Shown piece after piece: positions 16,096 through 24,894 of a stretch of 64,000 nucleotides of DNA. The notes under the pieces were generated by a model. It made no database searches. It saw nothing but the letters and a program-made list of their open reading frames with translations, and had not been told where the DNA came from. This DNA comes from PLanc-01 sp035342095 (GTDB lineage: Bacteria; Planctomycetota; Phycisphaerae; Sedimentisphaerales; Anaerobacaceae). How positions within the stretch are numbered: position 1 is the first letter of the stretch; every line of letters starts with the position of its first letter. The stretch is taken from positions 1 to 64,000 of the forward strand of contig DAOQWL010000002.1 in NCBI GenBank assembly GCA_035342095.1, given 5' to 3'. The translations under genes and the position numbers were made by a program.

Positions 16096-18630
16096 TTACT
16101 GTCTGTGGTAGGTCCAAATCGCGGCGTCCGGCCTGTCGGTGATCGCGATCCGTAGACCTTGGTCGAGCAGGACTCGGCCGTTGTGCGATTGCTGTTCGCC
16201 TGTGGCCAGGTTGGTCACTACGTATGTCGCCTCCGCGTCCAGAGCCGACAGGCGCAGGCGCGCGGCTTCGTAGACGCTTTCGTGCCGTCGGAATACCTGC
16301 ACCAGCCCTTCGCCTGCCTCCGGGCGGTCGAATTGCCACGCCATCCACGCGCCGTTGTCGCGGGTCCAGGGCGTCAGCGGGTAGAAGTCGCCGTAGTAGT
16401 TCGGAGCGATCTGTCGCCACTGGCCGATCAGGCGTCGCAGGGCCGGGTAGTCGAGGTCTTTCAGACGCACGTCGATGCCGAGACCGAGGCCCGGCGCCGC
16501 GTTGCTCCAGAAGGCGTAGGGCTCGACCGGGGTCGGCCCGCTGCCGTAGTAGGGGGCGTTGCGGGTGGCGACCGTGCCGGTGCCGTGGTAGGGCAGCCAC
16601 AGGGACAGGCCGTAGGTCATGCACTGATGACCGGTGGCCTCGTACGCGTAGTCGCTGCGCCACAGGGGCACCGCCCGGCGCATCGTCTCGACGTCGTTGC
16701 GCCGCCCGCCGCTGGCGCAGGAATCGATGAGCAGCGAGGGGTGCCGGCGGAGCAATTCGTCCCAGTAGGCGAGGTAGCCGGTGACGTGCCGGATCTCGGT
16801 GATCCCCTGGCGGTCGGGTGCGTCCGCGCCTCGCCAGTGGTTTAGCGGGTCCATGTTGAAATCCTGGCGGTACAGGTCGATTCCCTGCGAGTTCAGCAGG
16901 CTGTCCACATGCTCGGTGAGCCACTGCCTGGCCTGGTCGTTGCCGAGATTGAGCAGGCCGCCCTTGGCGCCGCCGAGGATCCACTCGGGGTGGTTGTCCG
17001 CCAACCAGGTTCCCGCAGCCACCCGTTCCGGCTCGAACCACACGAGGATCTTGAGACCCTTGCTGTGCGCGTGGTCCGAGACCGCCCTCAGGCCGCGTGG
17101 GAACCGGGCCTTGTCCACCTCCCAGGTGCCAACGCGAGGCCAGCCGCCGCCGTGATGCACGTACCAGCCGGCGTCCATCCACCAGTAGTCGAGCTTGATG
17201 CCTTCTTCGAGGTAGCGGTCGATGAACAGGATCTGCCGGGCCTCGTTGGCGTCGATCATCTCGTTGTACTGGCGGGAGCTGGAGGCGAACAGCTTGGCCG
17301 GGGGGAGGGCGCCGTCGGGCTTGGGCATCGAGTGTGCCATCATCCAGCGGCGCCAGACGTTCTGGGCGACCACCCAGTGGCCCTTCCAGAACTGCACGAC
17401 GATCAGCGGACTGCGAACCTCTTCGCCGGGAAGGAGCTTGAAATGAGTCAGCTCCTGGCCGGCCGACAGGTGCAGGCCCTTGGCCTTGTCGCGGACGAAC
17501 TCGGCCGCCCACTGGCCGGGCCAGCCGACCGAGACGATGACGCCTTCGCCGTCCCATTCGAGGTTGAAGTAGGACCAGTCGGTGTTGGTCGGCCGGCCGC
17601 CGGCGCCGCCCAGACGCTTGCTGACGCCGGGACCGAGCGTCGTCTCCAGCGGGCCGTAGTCGTTGCCGTTGGCGGGCGAGCCCACGTTGTGGTGTAGCAG
17701 GAACTCGCGGTCGCCGCTGCGGCCGATCTGCACGTCGAGCGCCTGGATCTTCTCGATGATCGGCGTGTCGGTCGAGCCGGTGTTCTTGAAGTAGAGCGTC
17801 CATTCTGCGGTGGGGAAGTCGCTGTAGGCGACCATCACACAGCGGACCTGCAACCCGGTCGCGGGATCGGTGTAGACGAGCGTGTGCCGGGTCCGCTGGG
17901 CATCGAGCTTCTGCACGTCCCGGCTGAGACGCCAGGTCTTGAGCAGTTCGCTCGACGGCTTGCCGTCGCAGACGAACGAGAAGGGGGGCTCGTTGGCGGA
18001 GATCGCCTTTACGCCGGTCTCTCCGAGAGGCAGGTCCTGGAGTCTGATAGTACCGCCATCCTGGAGCCTGATCTTCGCATCGGCCCAGAGAGCCTGGTCC
18101 CAACCGCGTCCGTCGCCGCCGTCTTTGACGCGGATCTCGAACTGGCGGGCGCCGTCCAGCGGGATGTCGATCGCGCGGGCCCCGTCCTTCAGACGCATCA
18201 CAGGCGTCGTCAGGACCTCCTTGCCCTCGACGAGGATGTGGAACGTGACCGACCCGTTGCCCATCGTCGCGCCTCGCTGGGTGTCGTCGTTGTTCTCCAA
18301 TCCGACGTCGGCGACGAACCGACCCGCCGGCCGGTCGAGGACGACCAGCAGGTGCTTCGTCGAGTTGAACGCCAGGCCGTTCGTGTAGGTCTTGTCGCCG
18401 AGCTGGTAGGGGGTGCCGCGCCACGACTGGCCTCGCGAGACGCCGTCCGCCGTGTCTTCATAGAGAACCTCCAGGTGCGACGGAGGCGCCGCTTGCTGCT
18501 GATTCAGCAGCGCATCCGTCCACCGTCCGCGCAGGCCGAACTCCTCCGCCTGCGGCACGACCGCCTGCGTCGCCACACTGATGAACAAGCACACCAGAAC
18601 GATGCTGCCGAGACCGATTCGCGACATCAT
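16096..18630 (-). CDS. Exported alpha-galactosidase-like GH36 enzyme with NPCBM domain
   Basis: 844-aa secreted glycoside hydrolase. A signal peptide (about 1-25) is followed by an NPCBM-type carbohydrate-binding domain (about 35-190: YEDTADGVSRGQSW, VGLENNDDTQRG, DGGDGRGWDQALWADAKI). Next come a beta-supersandwich and the GH36/melibiase barrel with DYWWMDAGWY (about 480-490). The proposed nucleophile is Asp590 in YRQDFN, and the acid/base is Asp660 in PLWRSDY; CASGGRRND is also conserved. This points to alpha-galactosidase or alpha-N-acetylgalactosaminidase activity. GGGAG precedes the ATG pair at 18630. A longer in-frame extension rich in Lys/Glu (to 18960) is rejected because it precedes the signal peptide and covers the promoter. 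Confidence 0.9.
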   Translation of the reverse strand: MMSRIGLGSIVLVCLFISVATQAVVPQAEEFGLRGRWTDALLNQQQAAPPSHLEVLYEDTADGVSRGQSWRGTPYQLGDKTYTNGLAFNSTKHLLVVLDRPAGRFVADVGLENNDDTQRGATMGNGSVTFHILVEGKEVLTTPVMRLKDGARAIDIPLDGARQFEIRVKDGGDGRGWDQALWADAKIRLQDGGTIRLQDLPLGETGVKAISANEPPFSFVCDGKPSSELLKTWRLSRDVQKLDAQRTRHTLVYTDPATGLQVRCVMVAYSDFPTAEWTLYFKNTGSTDTPIIEKIQALDVQIGRSGDREFLLHHNVGSPANGNDYGPLETTLGPGVSKRLGGAGGRPTNTDWSYFNLEWDGEGVIVSVGWPGQWAAEFVRDKAKGLHLSAGQELTHFKLLPGEEVRSPLIVVQFWKGHWVVAQNVWRRWMMAHSMPKPDGALPPAKLFASSSRQYNEMIDANEARQILFIDRYLEEGIKLDYWWMDAGWYVHHGGGWPRVGTWEVDKARFPRGLRAVSDHAHSKGLKILVWFEPERVAAGTWLADNHPEWILGGAKGGLLNLGNDQARQWLTEHVDSLLNSQGIDLYRQDFNMDPLNHWRGADAPDRQGITEIRHVTGYLAYWDELLRRHPSLLIDSCASGGRRNDVETMRRAVPLWRSDYAYEATGHQCMTYGLSLWLPYHGTGTVATRNAPYYGSGPTPVEPYAFWSNAAPGLGLGIDVRLKDLDYPALRRLIGQWRQIAPNYYGDFYPLTPWTRDNGAWMAWQFDRPEAGEGLVQVFRRHESVYEAARLRLSALDAEATYVVTNLATGEQQSHNGRVLLDQGLRIAITDRPDAAIWTYHRQ

Positions 18631-18700
18631 ATGCTTCTCCCGCAATCCGTACATGCTCCTGCTCCCGGCTGCCCCGCGCCGGCCCGGGCCTTTGCCTGGC

Positions 18701-18729
18701 AGTGTACCGCCATTGTAGCGGAATCTCAA
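18701..18729 (-). promoter_or_regulatory. Promoter candidate for the GH36 gene
   Basis: TTGAGA (18724-18729), 17-base spacer, TACACT (18701-18706) on the minus strand, about 70 bases before the ATG. Confidence 0.5.
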
Positions 18730-18995
18730 CTCAGAGAGCTTCCACTCGTCAGAGTGGGGAGAATACTTCTTCTCTTTCTTTTCCTTCTTCTCTTTCTTGT
18801 TAGTTGACGTCTGTTTGACCGGTGTTTGTGCGTCGTTTGACGCCGGTTTGCGCGCGCCCGACTCGTCGATGTCGTAACCCCTGGTGTCACAGAGCGTTGC
18901 CGCCGTATCTCGGGTTGTAGGTTTGGACGCGGCGAAGCCCCACTGACCGAAGCGCTTCATAGCCGTGCGATACTGGTGACGGGTGTCAAATTCTC

Positions 18996-19024
18996 TTGAC
19001 CGGGGGCGGATTTGTGCTTAGATA
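18996..19024 (+). promoter_or_regulatory. Promoter candidate for the aminotransferase gene
   Basis: TTGACC (18996-19001) followed after 17 bases by the weak -10 TAGATA (19019-19024), about 100 bases upstream of the ATG. Confidence 0.4.
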
Positions 19025-19127
19025 TGCCGCTGGTTCCGTCCGAAGGCTGGCGCCTGCGGGTTTGTGCCCCCGCGGTTGCCGGTCCCATCTTCAGACAATA
19101 GACTACGCATTGGAAGGGTTTGCGCAG

Positions 19128-20315
19128 ATGAAGGTTAGCCAGAGAGCCAAAGCGGTTGCCCCGTCAGCGACGCTCGCCGTCACGAATCGGGCCAAGGAGC
19201 TGAAGGCCCAGGGGATCGACGTGGTGGGTTTCGGGGCGGGCGAGCCCGATTTCGACACGCCGGACTATATCAAGGAAGCCGCGATCAAGGCCCTCAAGGA
19301 AGGCAAGACCAAGTACACGCCTGCCAAGGGCATCCCCGAGTTGCGCGAGGCCATCGCCGCCAAGCTCAAGAAGGACAACGGACTCACGTATACCGCCGAT
19401 CAGATCGTCGTCAATATTGGCGGCAAGCACTCGGTCTATGAAGCGATGCAGGCGGTCCTCGATCCGGGCGACGAGCTGCTCCTGCCCGCGCCGTACTGGG
19501 TGACCTATCCCGAAGCGGCGGCCCTGGCCGGCGCGACCGTGAAGGTCCTGGAGACGGACAAGAAGAACAGCTACAAGGTTACGCCGGAGCAGTTGAAGAA
19601 GGCGATCGGACCCAAGACCGCCATGCTGATTCTCAACTCGCCCAGCAATCCCGGCGGGTTCACCTATACCCCCGACGAGCTTCGCGCTCTGGCCAAGGTG
19701 CTCGAAGGCACGAACGTCGTCGTCATGTCGGACGAGATCTACGAGAAGCTCATCTACGGCGACACGAAGTTCATCAGCTTCGCGGCGTTGAGCGAGGATG
19801 CATACAACCGCACGCTGACCCTCAACGGCCTGAGCAAGGCCTACTCGATGACCGGCTGGCGTCTCGGCTACACCGCGGGCCCGCTCGATGTCATCAAGGC
19901 CATGTCCCGCCTGCAGGACCATATGACGAGCAACCCGGTCACGTTCGCCCAGTACGCGGCCATCGCGGCCATGGGACCCCAGTCCGCCCAGACCATCGAG
20001 AAGATGCGCGTCGAGTTCGAGAAACGCGGCAAGTACATGGCCGAGCGTCTGCGGGCCATGAAGGGCGTCGAGTGTACCGAGCCGACCGGCGCGTTCTACT
20101 GCTTCCCCGACGTGTCCGCGCACTACGGCCGGACCTTCGGCGGCGTCAAAGTCACCGGTAGCATGGACTTCGCCAAGGCCCTGCTCGAGCAGGGGACGGT
20201 GGGCGTCGTGCCCGGAGCCCCCTTCGGCTGCGACAAGAACGTCCGTCTGAGCTTCGCGACCTCGATGCCGCAGATCACCAAGGGCCTCGACCGCATGGAG
20301 AAGTGGCTCAAGTAG
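19128..20315 (+). CDS. Aspartate aminotransferase, PLP-dependent class I (AspB type)
   Basis: 395-aa cytoplasmic fold-type I aminotransferase that transfers the amino group between aspartate (or a similar amino acid) and 2-oxoglutarate. Visible family marks are GFGAGEPDFDTPDYIK (about 35-50), NSPSNPGG and the PLP-lysine motif LNGLSKAYSMTGWRLGY. The Arg that binds the substrate carboxylate is in the VRLSFA region near the C-terminus. Start: ATG 19128 with GGAAGG upstream; a longer frame to 18996 has no supporting site. The stop codon TAG is also the first three bases of a dispersed TAGCA hairpin repeat, so the repeat appears to abut or supply the gene end. Aspartate and prephenate aminotransferases are hard to separate by eye. 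Confidence 0.92.
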   Translation: MKVSQRAKAVAPSATLAVTNRAKELKAQGIDVVGFGAGEPDFDTPDYIKEAAIKALKEGKTKYTPAKGIPELREAIAAKLKKDNGLTYTADQIVVNIGGKHSVYEAMQAVLDPGDELLLPAPYWVTYPEAAALAGATVKVLETDKKNSYKVTPEQLKKAIGPKTAMLILNSPSNPGGFTYTPDELRALAKVLEGTNVVVMSDEIYEKLIYGDTKFISFAALSEDAYNRTLTLNGLSKAYSMTGWRLGYTAGPLDVIKAMSRLQDHMTSNPVTFAQYAAIAAMGPQSAQTIEKMRVEFEKRGKYMAERLRAMKGVECTEPTGAFYCFPDVSAHYGRTFGGVKVTGSMDFAKALLEQGTVGVVPGAPFGCDKNVRLSFATSMPQITKGLDRMEKWLK

Positions 20316-20392
20316 CACGGGCATCTTGCCCGTGAGTAGCATGGGCGTCCCGCCCATGATTCTGACTTCATGGGCTGGAAGCCCATGCTACG
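20313..20392. repeat. Triple-hairpin TAGCA repeat abutting the aminotransferase stop
   Basis: Three consecutive hairpins: CACGGGCATCTTGCCCGTG, CATGGGCGTCCCGCCCATG and CATGGGCTGGAAGCCCATG, joined by TAGCA/TGCTA boundaries. It begins exactly at the stop codon of the aminotransferase gene. Confidence 0.8.
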
Positions 20393-20578
20393 GGTAACGG
20401 CCTCTCGCAGATACGCGAAACCTTGCGTCTCCCCTCGGGGGATGGTCTATTGCCTATTCTTGTCCAGCAATGGAAAGCCCTCGTCGTAGGCGACCCTATA
20501 GGTATAGTCCGGCAGCCCATCGCAGGTGGCCGGTGACCTCGCCTGCTGCGCGTGTTTGATGCCGGGAGTGCAGCCGTT

Positions 20579-20803
20579 CTATTCCTCTGTGGCCTTCCAC
20601 CACAGCCGCGGATAGTCCAGCCCTTCGAGAATCCACCAGAGGTCCTCCGTCCCGTTGGCCGTCTCGCCCACAAAGTCCCAGCCGGCATCGAGGAATGTGC
20701 TGACCGTCTGCATCTCGGCCGTCGTCTTGCCAATGCCGCCAGCGCTGGTGGATTGGCCTGAGGTCTCGATGTCCCAGAAAGAGGTTATTAAACAGTCTGT
20801 CAA
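20579..20803 (-). pseudogene. C-terminal remnant of a GLUG-motif surface protein
   Basis: The translated fragment reads SFWDIETSGQSTSAGG..., then KTTAEMQTVSTFLDAGWDFV and GLDYPRLWW at the very end. From memory, this is the typical C-terminal ending of large repetitive GLUG-motif surface proteins of Planctomycetes. Only about 75 residues remain. A stop codon closes the frame about ten codons upstream of the fragment, there is no ribosome binding site or start ATG, and the large repeat-bearing body is absent. It is therefore called a decayed gene fragment. The surrounding 20400-20980 region otherwise holds no recognisable gene. Confidence 0.7.
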
Positions 20804-21036
20804 ATGGACTCCGCCCGCGTCAATATCCTATCCCTTCCTCGTTGGCGAGCAGAACGCCTTGATAGACCGATCCGCTCAGTTGAGGAGCGTCGCCCCTGCT
20901 GTCTTTCGGAAGAAGGCCCTTGCCACGAGAGGCAGATTTCCTCCTCTCCGCGCCAACACCTCTGGCGTTTGGGTCGTCTATGGGGGAAAATGGGCCGCGT
21001 TTGCAGTCTGTGTGGGCCTGGTCGTGGAGACGTTGC

Positions 21037-21588
21037 GTGCGGGATCGATCTGAACGACGGACTCTCGATGCCCTTCGCCAAGGGCGGCGCGAGGCGTACG
21101 TCGATGTCATCGACGCGCACTATCGATCTGTCTATCGGTTCCTGCTGTTCTTGGGGGGCGATGCGCACCTTGCCGAGGACCTTACGCAGGAGGTGTTCGC
21201 CTTGGCCTGGAAGTCACTCGACAGCTTTCGGGGCGACTCGTCCATCCGGACTTGGCTGCACCGAATTGCGTATAACGCATTCCTCGATACACAGCGCCGG
21301 CGCGAGTGGGACAAGACGCTTGCGAGTACGCTGTCCGGTTGCGATTGCGACGTTGCGGATGACCCGTTGGCCGAGATCGTCGCACAGGAGCGAGTCTCGC
21401 AGATCGCGAGGGCGTTGCAGGGTCTTGACCTCGACGAACGAACGGCACTGCTGCTGCACTATGTAGACGGCCAGAGCTATCGCGAGATGGCCCGAACTCT
21501 CGGACGACCCGGCGGCACCGTCAAATGGATCACGAGCCGAGCGTTGGAGAACCTGCGAAGAAGACTGGCCGGAAAGGTGGAACCATGA
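21037..21588 (+). CDS. ECF-type RNA polymerase sigma factor
   Basis: 183-aa sigma-70 family factor of the extracytoplasmic function group. Region 2 is clear (YRSVYRFLLFLGGDAHLAED, then LTQEVFALAWKSLDSFRG and SIRTWLHRIAYN), and region 4 is LDLDERTALLLHYVDGQSYR followed by EMARTLGRPGGTVKWITSRA. The start was set at the GTG at 21037 because GGAGA lies 6 bases upstream and the protein then begins with the usual ECF N-terminus. An ATG at 20980 in the same frame has no ribosome binding site. The stop overlaps the next gene by ATGA, so the two are translationally coupled. The regulon is unknown. Confidence 0.88.
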   Translation: MRDRSERRTLDALRQGRREAYVDVIDAHYRSVYRFLLFLGGDAHLAEDLTQEVFALAWKSLDSFRGDSSIRTWLHRIAYNAFLDTQRRREWDKTLASTLSGCDCDVADDPLAEIVAQERVSQIARALQGLDLDERTALLLHYVDGQSYREMARTLGRPGGTVKWITSRALENLRRRLAGKVEP

Positions 21589-21956
21589 ACGTGAACCCTG
21601 GAAACGGGCAGGAAGAGGTCTCGATGGATTGGGTCCAGAGGCAACTGAAGGCGATTTCTGCGGTCGAGCCGCCACAGTCGCTCAAGGACCGGCTCATGGC
21701 AGGCATCCCCGTGGCCGGCGGGGGGCAACCGGCGGCTTGCTGCGTCCCGATGTGGTCGCGGCGGGCACGTTGGGTGGGTGTGGCCGCGGCGGTCATCATC
21801 ACGGCGTCTGTCATCGTTCGGTTCGGCGTGCCCACGGGACGACAGGGATGCCCGATTGCCGACATGAACGGCGCCGCTACGCAGGCATACGCCCGCGACC
21901 ACAACAGCCTGGGTGCATCCGACACGAATCTGTGCGACATCAACAGCCTGCGATGA
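21585..21956 (+). CDS. Single-pass membrane protein, putative anti-sigma factor
   Basis: 123 aa, overlapping the sigma gene by four bases (ATGA). A cytoplasmic N-terminal helix (EEVSMDWVQRQLKAISAVEP, PQSLKDRLMAG) precedes one transmembrane segment (WVGVAAAVIITASVIVRFGV, about 66-85) and a short outer tail of about 38 residues. The position and topology fit an anti-sigma factor, but the HxxxCxxC zinc motif of the ZAS family is absent and the sensor part is very short. It may be a minimal anti-sigma factor or a truncated one; the call rests mainly on context. Confidence 0.6.
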   Translation: MNVNPGNGQEEVSMDWVQRQLKAISAVEPPQSLKDRLMAGIPVAGGGQPAACCVPMWSRRARWVGVAAAVIITASVIVRFGVPTGRQGCPIADMNGAATQAYARDHNSLGASDTNLCDINSLR

Positions 21957-21977
21957 TCGGTCGTCGCAGGGCAGCTT

Positions 21978-22050
21978 GTTCGTAGTGTGCCCGTGAGGGC
22001 ATATCTTCACGGGTAAAGAGGGTAACGCCTTACGGCGTCACTACGAACGA
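21978..22050 (+). repeat. Three-stem palindromic repeat, full copy
   Basis: The ends TTCGTAGTG and CACTACGAA are exact inverted copies. Inside are two hairpins, TGCCCGTGAGGGCA and AACGCCTTACGGCGT, so the whole can fold as a three-way junction. A full reverse-oriented copy is at 55981-56050 and a half copy at 2101-2132. Confidence 0.8.
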
Positions 22051-22093
22051 ATCCTGTGGACTTGCGGTTGTTGCCCGAACCCGGAACGGATTA

Positions 22094-22122
22094 TTGACGA
22101 TATAGCGGAAAAGACGTATCCT
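22094..22122 (+). promoter_or_regulatory. Promoter of the glycosyltransferase/GGCT operon
   Basis: TTGACG (22094-22099), 17-base spacer, TATCCT (22117-22122), about 40 bases upstream of the ATG at 22165 and directly after the palindromic repeat. Confidence 0.55.
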
Positions 22123-22164
22123 CCGCGTGTGTCTTGTTTTCGGAACCACATTGAAAGCGGTTGA

Positions 22165-24891
22165 ATGAGCGTGAACGATACTCTCGGAACAGGCGAGTCG
22201 CTCGGGAATCCGACTCGCGAGGCGTTCGCAGGCTGGCCGATGATTGTCGGCTGGGCCGCCATGCTGGTCTTTGCTTTTCACGCCTGCACGCACATGGTCG
22301 CGGCGGGGGATACCTGGGTGGCCATGGCCTGCGGACGGCACTTCGTCCACCACGGCGTCGATACGGTCGAGCCCTTCAGCGCCAATTCGCACAAGGCCGG
22401 ACCTACCGCGGAAGAAGTCCAGAAGTGGCCCCAATGGGCCCAGTGGATTACGGACAAGGTGGGGCTCGATACCGTTCGACGCTGGCACCCGACCGGCTGG
22501 GTGAACCAGAACTGGCTGACGCACGTGATCTTCTACCGGCTGACCACGTCGCTGGGTTCGGAGTCCGAGCCGTACTATGACGCCCTGGTCCTGTGGAAAT
22601 TTGCGGTCTACATCCTCGCGGCGGCGGCGCTGTACGGCACGTCGCGAATCTACGGTGTGAACCGGGCCCTGGCCGTTATCTTTGTTTGTTCTGCCCTCTT
22701 TATCGGACGGTCCTTCTTCGACGTCCGTCCGGCGGGATTCTCGAATCTGCTCGTGGCGGTCTTCATGCTGGTCCTGGCCCTGGCCAGCTATCGGAACGTG
22801 TTGTTCATCTGGCTGCTGGTGCCGCTGATCGTCTTCTGGTCGAACGTCCACGGCGGCTACATCTATGCCTTCATCGTCCTGGTCCCGTTCATCGGCTGGC
22901 ACGCGATCATGAACCTGCCCCGACGATGGATGGTCGCGGCCTACAGCATCCTGCTGTGGATCACGCTCTATGGCATGGCGTATCGACTCCTCGGTCATGA
23001 GGGTCTGACAGCCGTCGCAGCCACCAAGGACGCGATGTTCTATCTGGTTGTCCTCGCGATCGGGGGCAGCATCGCGCTGGCGGTCCATCGCAAGGCGGAC
23101 GACCGCGTGGTCCTCGTCTGTCACATCGTCGCGTCGTGCATCCTGTTCCTGATCCTGCTGTCTCGCTTCTTCCCGGCGGTGGACACGAGGTTGAGCCGCC
23201 AGAACCGGGGGGAACTCGAGATCTACATCGCGGGCTCGCGCCTGGCATATCTCGCTGTCTTCTCGCTTGCCATGCTCGTCGGCGCCGTCGTCGCATCCCT
23301 CAAGGACAAGGTGGTGCTGACGATGTCCTGGAGGGGCGTTCTCCACGCGGTCGCGGCCAGCGCCGTGGCGTTTGCCGCGATGGTGGTCTTCAATCCCTTC
23401 CATCTGACGAACCTCACGCACACCTTCGAGATCTCGGTCAGCAAGCACGCAGAGCGGTGGCGCGACGTCCACGAATGGCATCGGGCTTTCGACTGGGCCA
23501 ATCCGGTCGGCACCGCGGCGCCTTTCCTGGCCATGTACATTCTCGCCTGGCTGGTGGTCGTGGCCTGGGTCGTCGCCTATGTGTATGTCTCCCGGGCCCG
23601 AGTTGCCCCGGCGGGCAAGAAGGCCAAGACGCCTGTGGCCTACGCATGGCCGCGGATGGATCTGTCCCTGTTGGTCATCGCAGCCATGACGATCTACATG
23701 GCGATTCGATCCAGGCGGTTCATCCCGATCGCGGGCTTTGCCGCCTGTCCGATTCTTGCTCTTGTGATCGATTGCCTGGTGCGGGTGCTCGTCGCGATGG
23801 TGCAGGCCCGCGGGACGGGCACGCTCGAAGTGCCCTCCATCCCGACAAAGTGGCGCCGGGTTCTTCTCGTCGCGGGCGGGATGACTGTCCTGGCATTCGG
23901 CGTCGTATGGGGATTGCGGTTCTACACCGTGTACCTGGACTCCTGGCCCGCCGACTACAAGTACACGTCGGTCTTCATGCGAATGACCGCGTCGGACGCC
24001 AAGCCGTTTGCCGCGTGCGAGTTCATCCGGGTCAACAAGCTCCGCGGCAAGATGTTCAATTACTGGACCGAAGGCGGCTTCATCGCCTGGGGCCAGGACC
24101 CCGATCCCAAGACGGGGAAGATTCCGCTGCAACTGTTCATGGATGGCCGGGCGCAGGCCGCCTACGATGTGAACACGTTCGATCTCTGGACGAACATCAT
24201 GTCCGGCGGGCCCTCCGCCAATCCGGCCCTCATGGCGGGCCGTCGGGCGAACCGCAATGAGTGTCTCCAGATCGCCGCCTGGATCGACGAGCAGCTCAAG
24301 AAGCAGAACGTGTGGGTCGTCCTGATGCCCAACGGCCAGTTCGGCAAGCCGTTCGTGGATGGCATCGAGTGCAGTCAGACCTGGCGGACCGTGTACATGG
24401 ACGACAAGCAGCGACTCTTCGCGGACACGACGACGCCCGAGGGCGAGAAGCTGTTCCGTGGCATGTTCACCGGCGAGACGGTCTATCCGGACGAGTACTC
24501 GCGCAACTTGACCGTCGGCCACAATCTCCTGGTGCTCTCGGATGTGTCGCGGAAGAAGAAAGGTCTGGAGATGCTGGTCGAAGCGATGAAGGTGATGTTC
24601 TCGCCAGCGCCCCTGTACGAGATGCTGACGATCGGGGATATGGCTGTCGATCTCAGGCCGCGGATCAACGACGTGTGCGAGCAATACGTGCAGGATTTCC
24701 AGAAGAACATGGCCAGTTACTCCCGGCAGCACGGCTTCAACCTCCGCCTGGAAGCGATTCGTCTGGCCATGATCCGGATGCAGCAGGTCGCGCTGACGAA
24801 TCAGGACAAGGCGTCGGCCGAAGAGTATGGCCGTCAGAAGAACCTCTATGAGGACGAGCGAGAACGGATTCTGAGGACGAAAAGGTGGTGA
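22165..24891 (+). CDS. Large polytopic membrane protein, GT-C-like, unknown function
   Basis: 908 aa. Residues about 25-600 carry many hydrophobic segments (about a dozen or more) with a first periplasmic loop GDTWVAMACGRHFVHHGVDT...EPFSANS. This is the type of sequence found in lipid-sugar-dependent GT-C glycosyltransferases and related membrane proteins, so such an activity is possible but not shown. The last 280 residues are soluble (FNYWTEGGFIAWGQDPD; LQLFMDGRAQAAYDVNTFDL), followed by a helical C-terminal part with TPR-like spacing. It is the first gene of an operon: the GT2 gene starts 3 bases after its stop. A plausible role is glycan or lipid-sugar transfer across the membrane with sugar supplied by the GT2 partner. 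Confidence 0.7.
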   Translation: MSVNDTLGTGESLGNPTREAFAGWPMIVGWAAMLVFAFHACTHMVAAGDTWVAMACGRHFVHHGVDTVEPFSANSHKAGPTAEEVQKWPQWAQWITDKVGLDTVRRWHPTGWVNQNWLTHVIFYRLTTSLGSESEPYYDALVLWKFAVYILAAAALYGTSRIYGVNRALAVIFVCSALFIGRSFFDVRPAGFSNLLVAVFMLVLALASYRNVLFIWLLVPLIVFWSNVHGGYIYAFIVLVPFIGWHAIMNLPRRWMVAAYSILLWITLYGMAYRLLGHEGLTAVAATKDAMFYLVVLAIGGSIALAVHRKADDRVVLVCHIVASCILFLILLSRFFPAVDTRLSRQNRGELEIYIAGSRLAYLAVFSLAMLVGAVVASLKDKVVLTMSWRGVLHAVAASAVAFAAMVVFNPFHLTNLTHTFEISVSKHAERWRDVHEWHRAFDWANPVGTAAPFLAMYILAWLVVVAWVVAYVYVSRARVAPAGKKAKTPVAYAWPRMDLSLLVIAAMTIYMAIRSRRFIPIAGFAACPILALVIDCLVRVLVAMVQARGTGTLEVPSIPTKWRRVLLVAGGMTVLAFGVVWGLRFYTVYLDSWPADYKYTSVFMRMTASDAKPFAACEFIRVNKLRGKMFNYWTEGGFIAWGQDPDPKTGKIPLQLFMDGRAQAAYDVNTFDLWTNIMSGGPSANPALMAGRRANRNECLQIAAWIDEQLKKQNVWVVLMPNGQFGKPFVDGIECSQTWRTVYMDDKQRLFADTTTPEGEKLFRGMFTGETVYPDEYSRNLTVGHNLLVLSDVSRKKKGLEMLVEAMKVMFSPAPLYEMLTIGDMAVDLRPRINDVCEQYVQDFQKNMASYSRQHGFNLRLEAIRLAMIRMQQVALTNQDKASAEEYGRQKNLYEDERERILRTKRW

Positions 24892-24894
24892 GCC

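Larger units (their letters stand above)
18631..19127. other. Divergent promoter region with a polypyrimidine tract
   Basis: About 500 bases between the divergent GH36 and aminotransferase genes. Bases 18767-18810 are almost pure pyrimidine on the plus strand (CTTCTTCTCTTTCTTTTCC and similar), upstream of the GH36 promoter at 18701-18729. The aminotransferase promoter candidate is at 18996-19024. No gene is seen; open frames crossing this region carry low-complexity translations. Confidence 0.5.
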
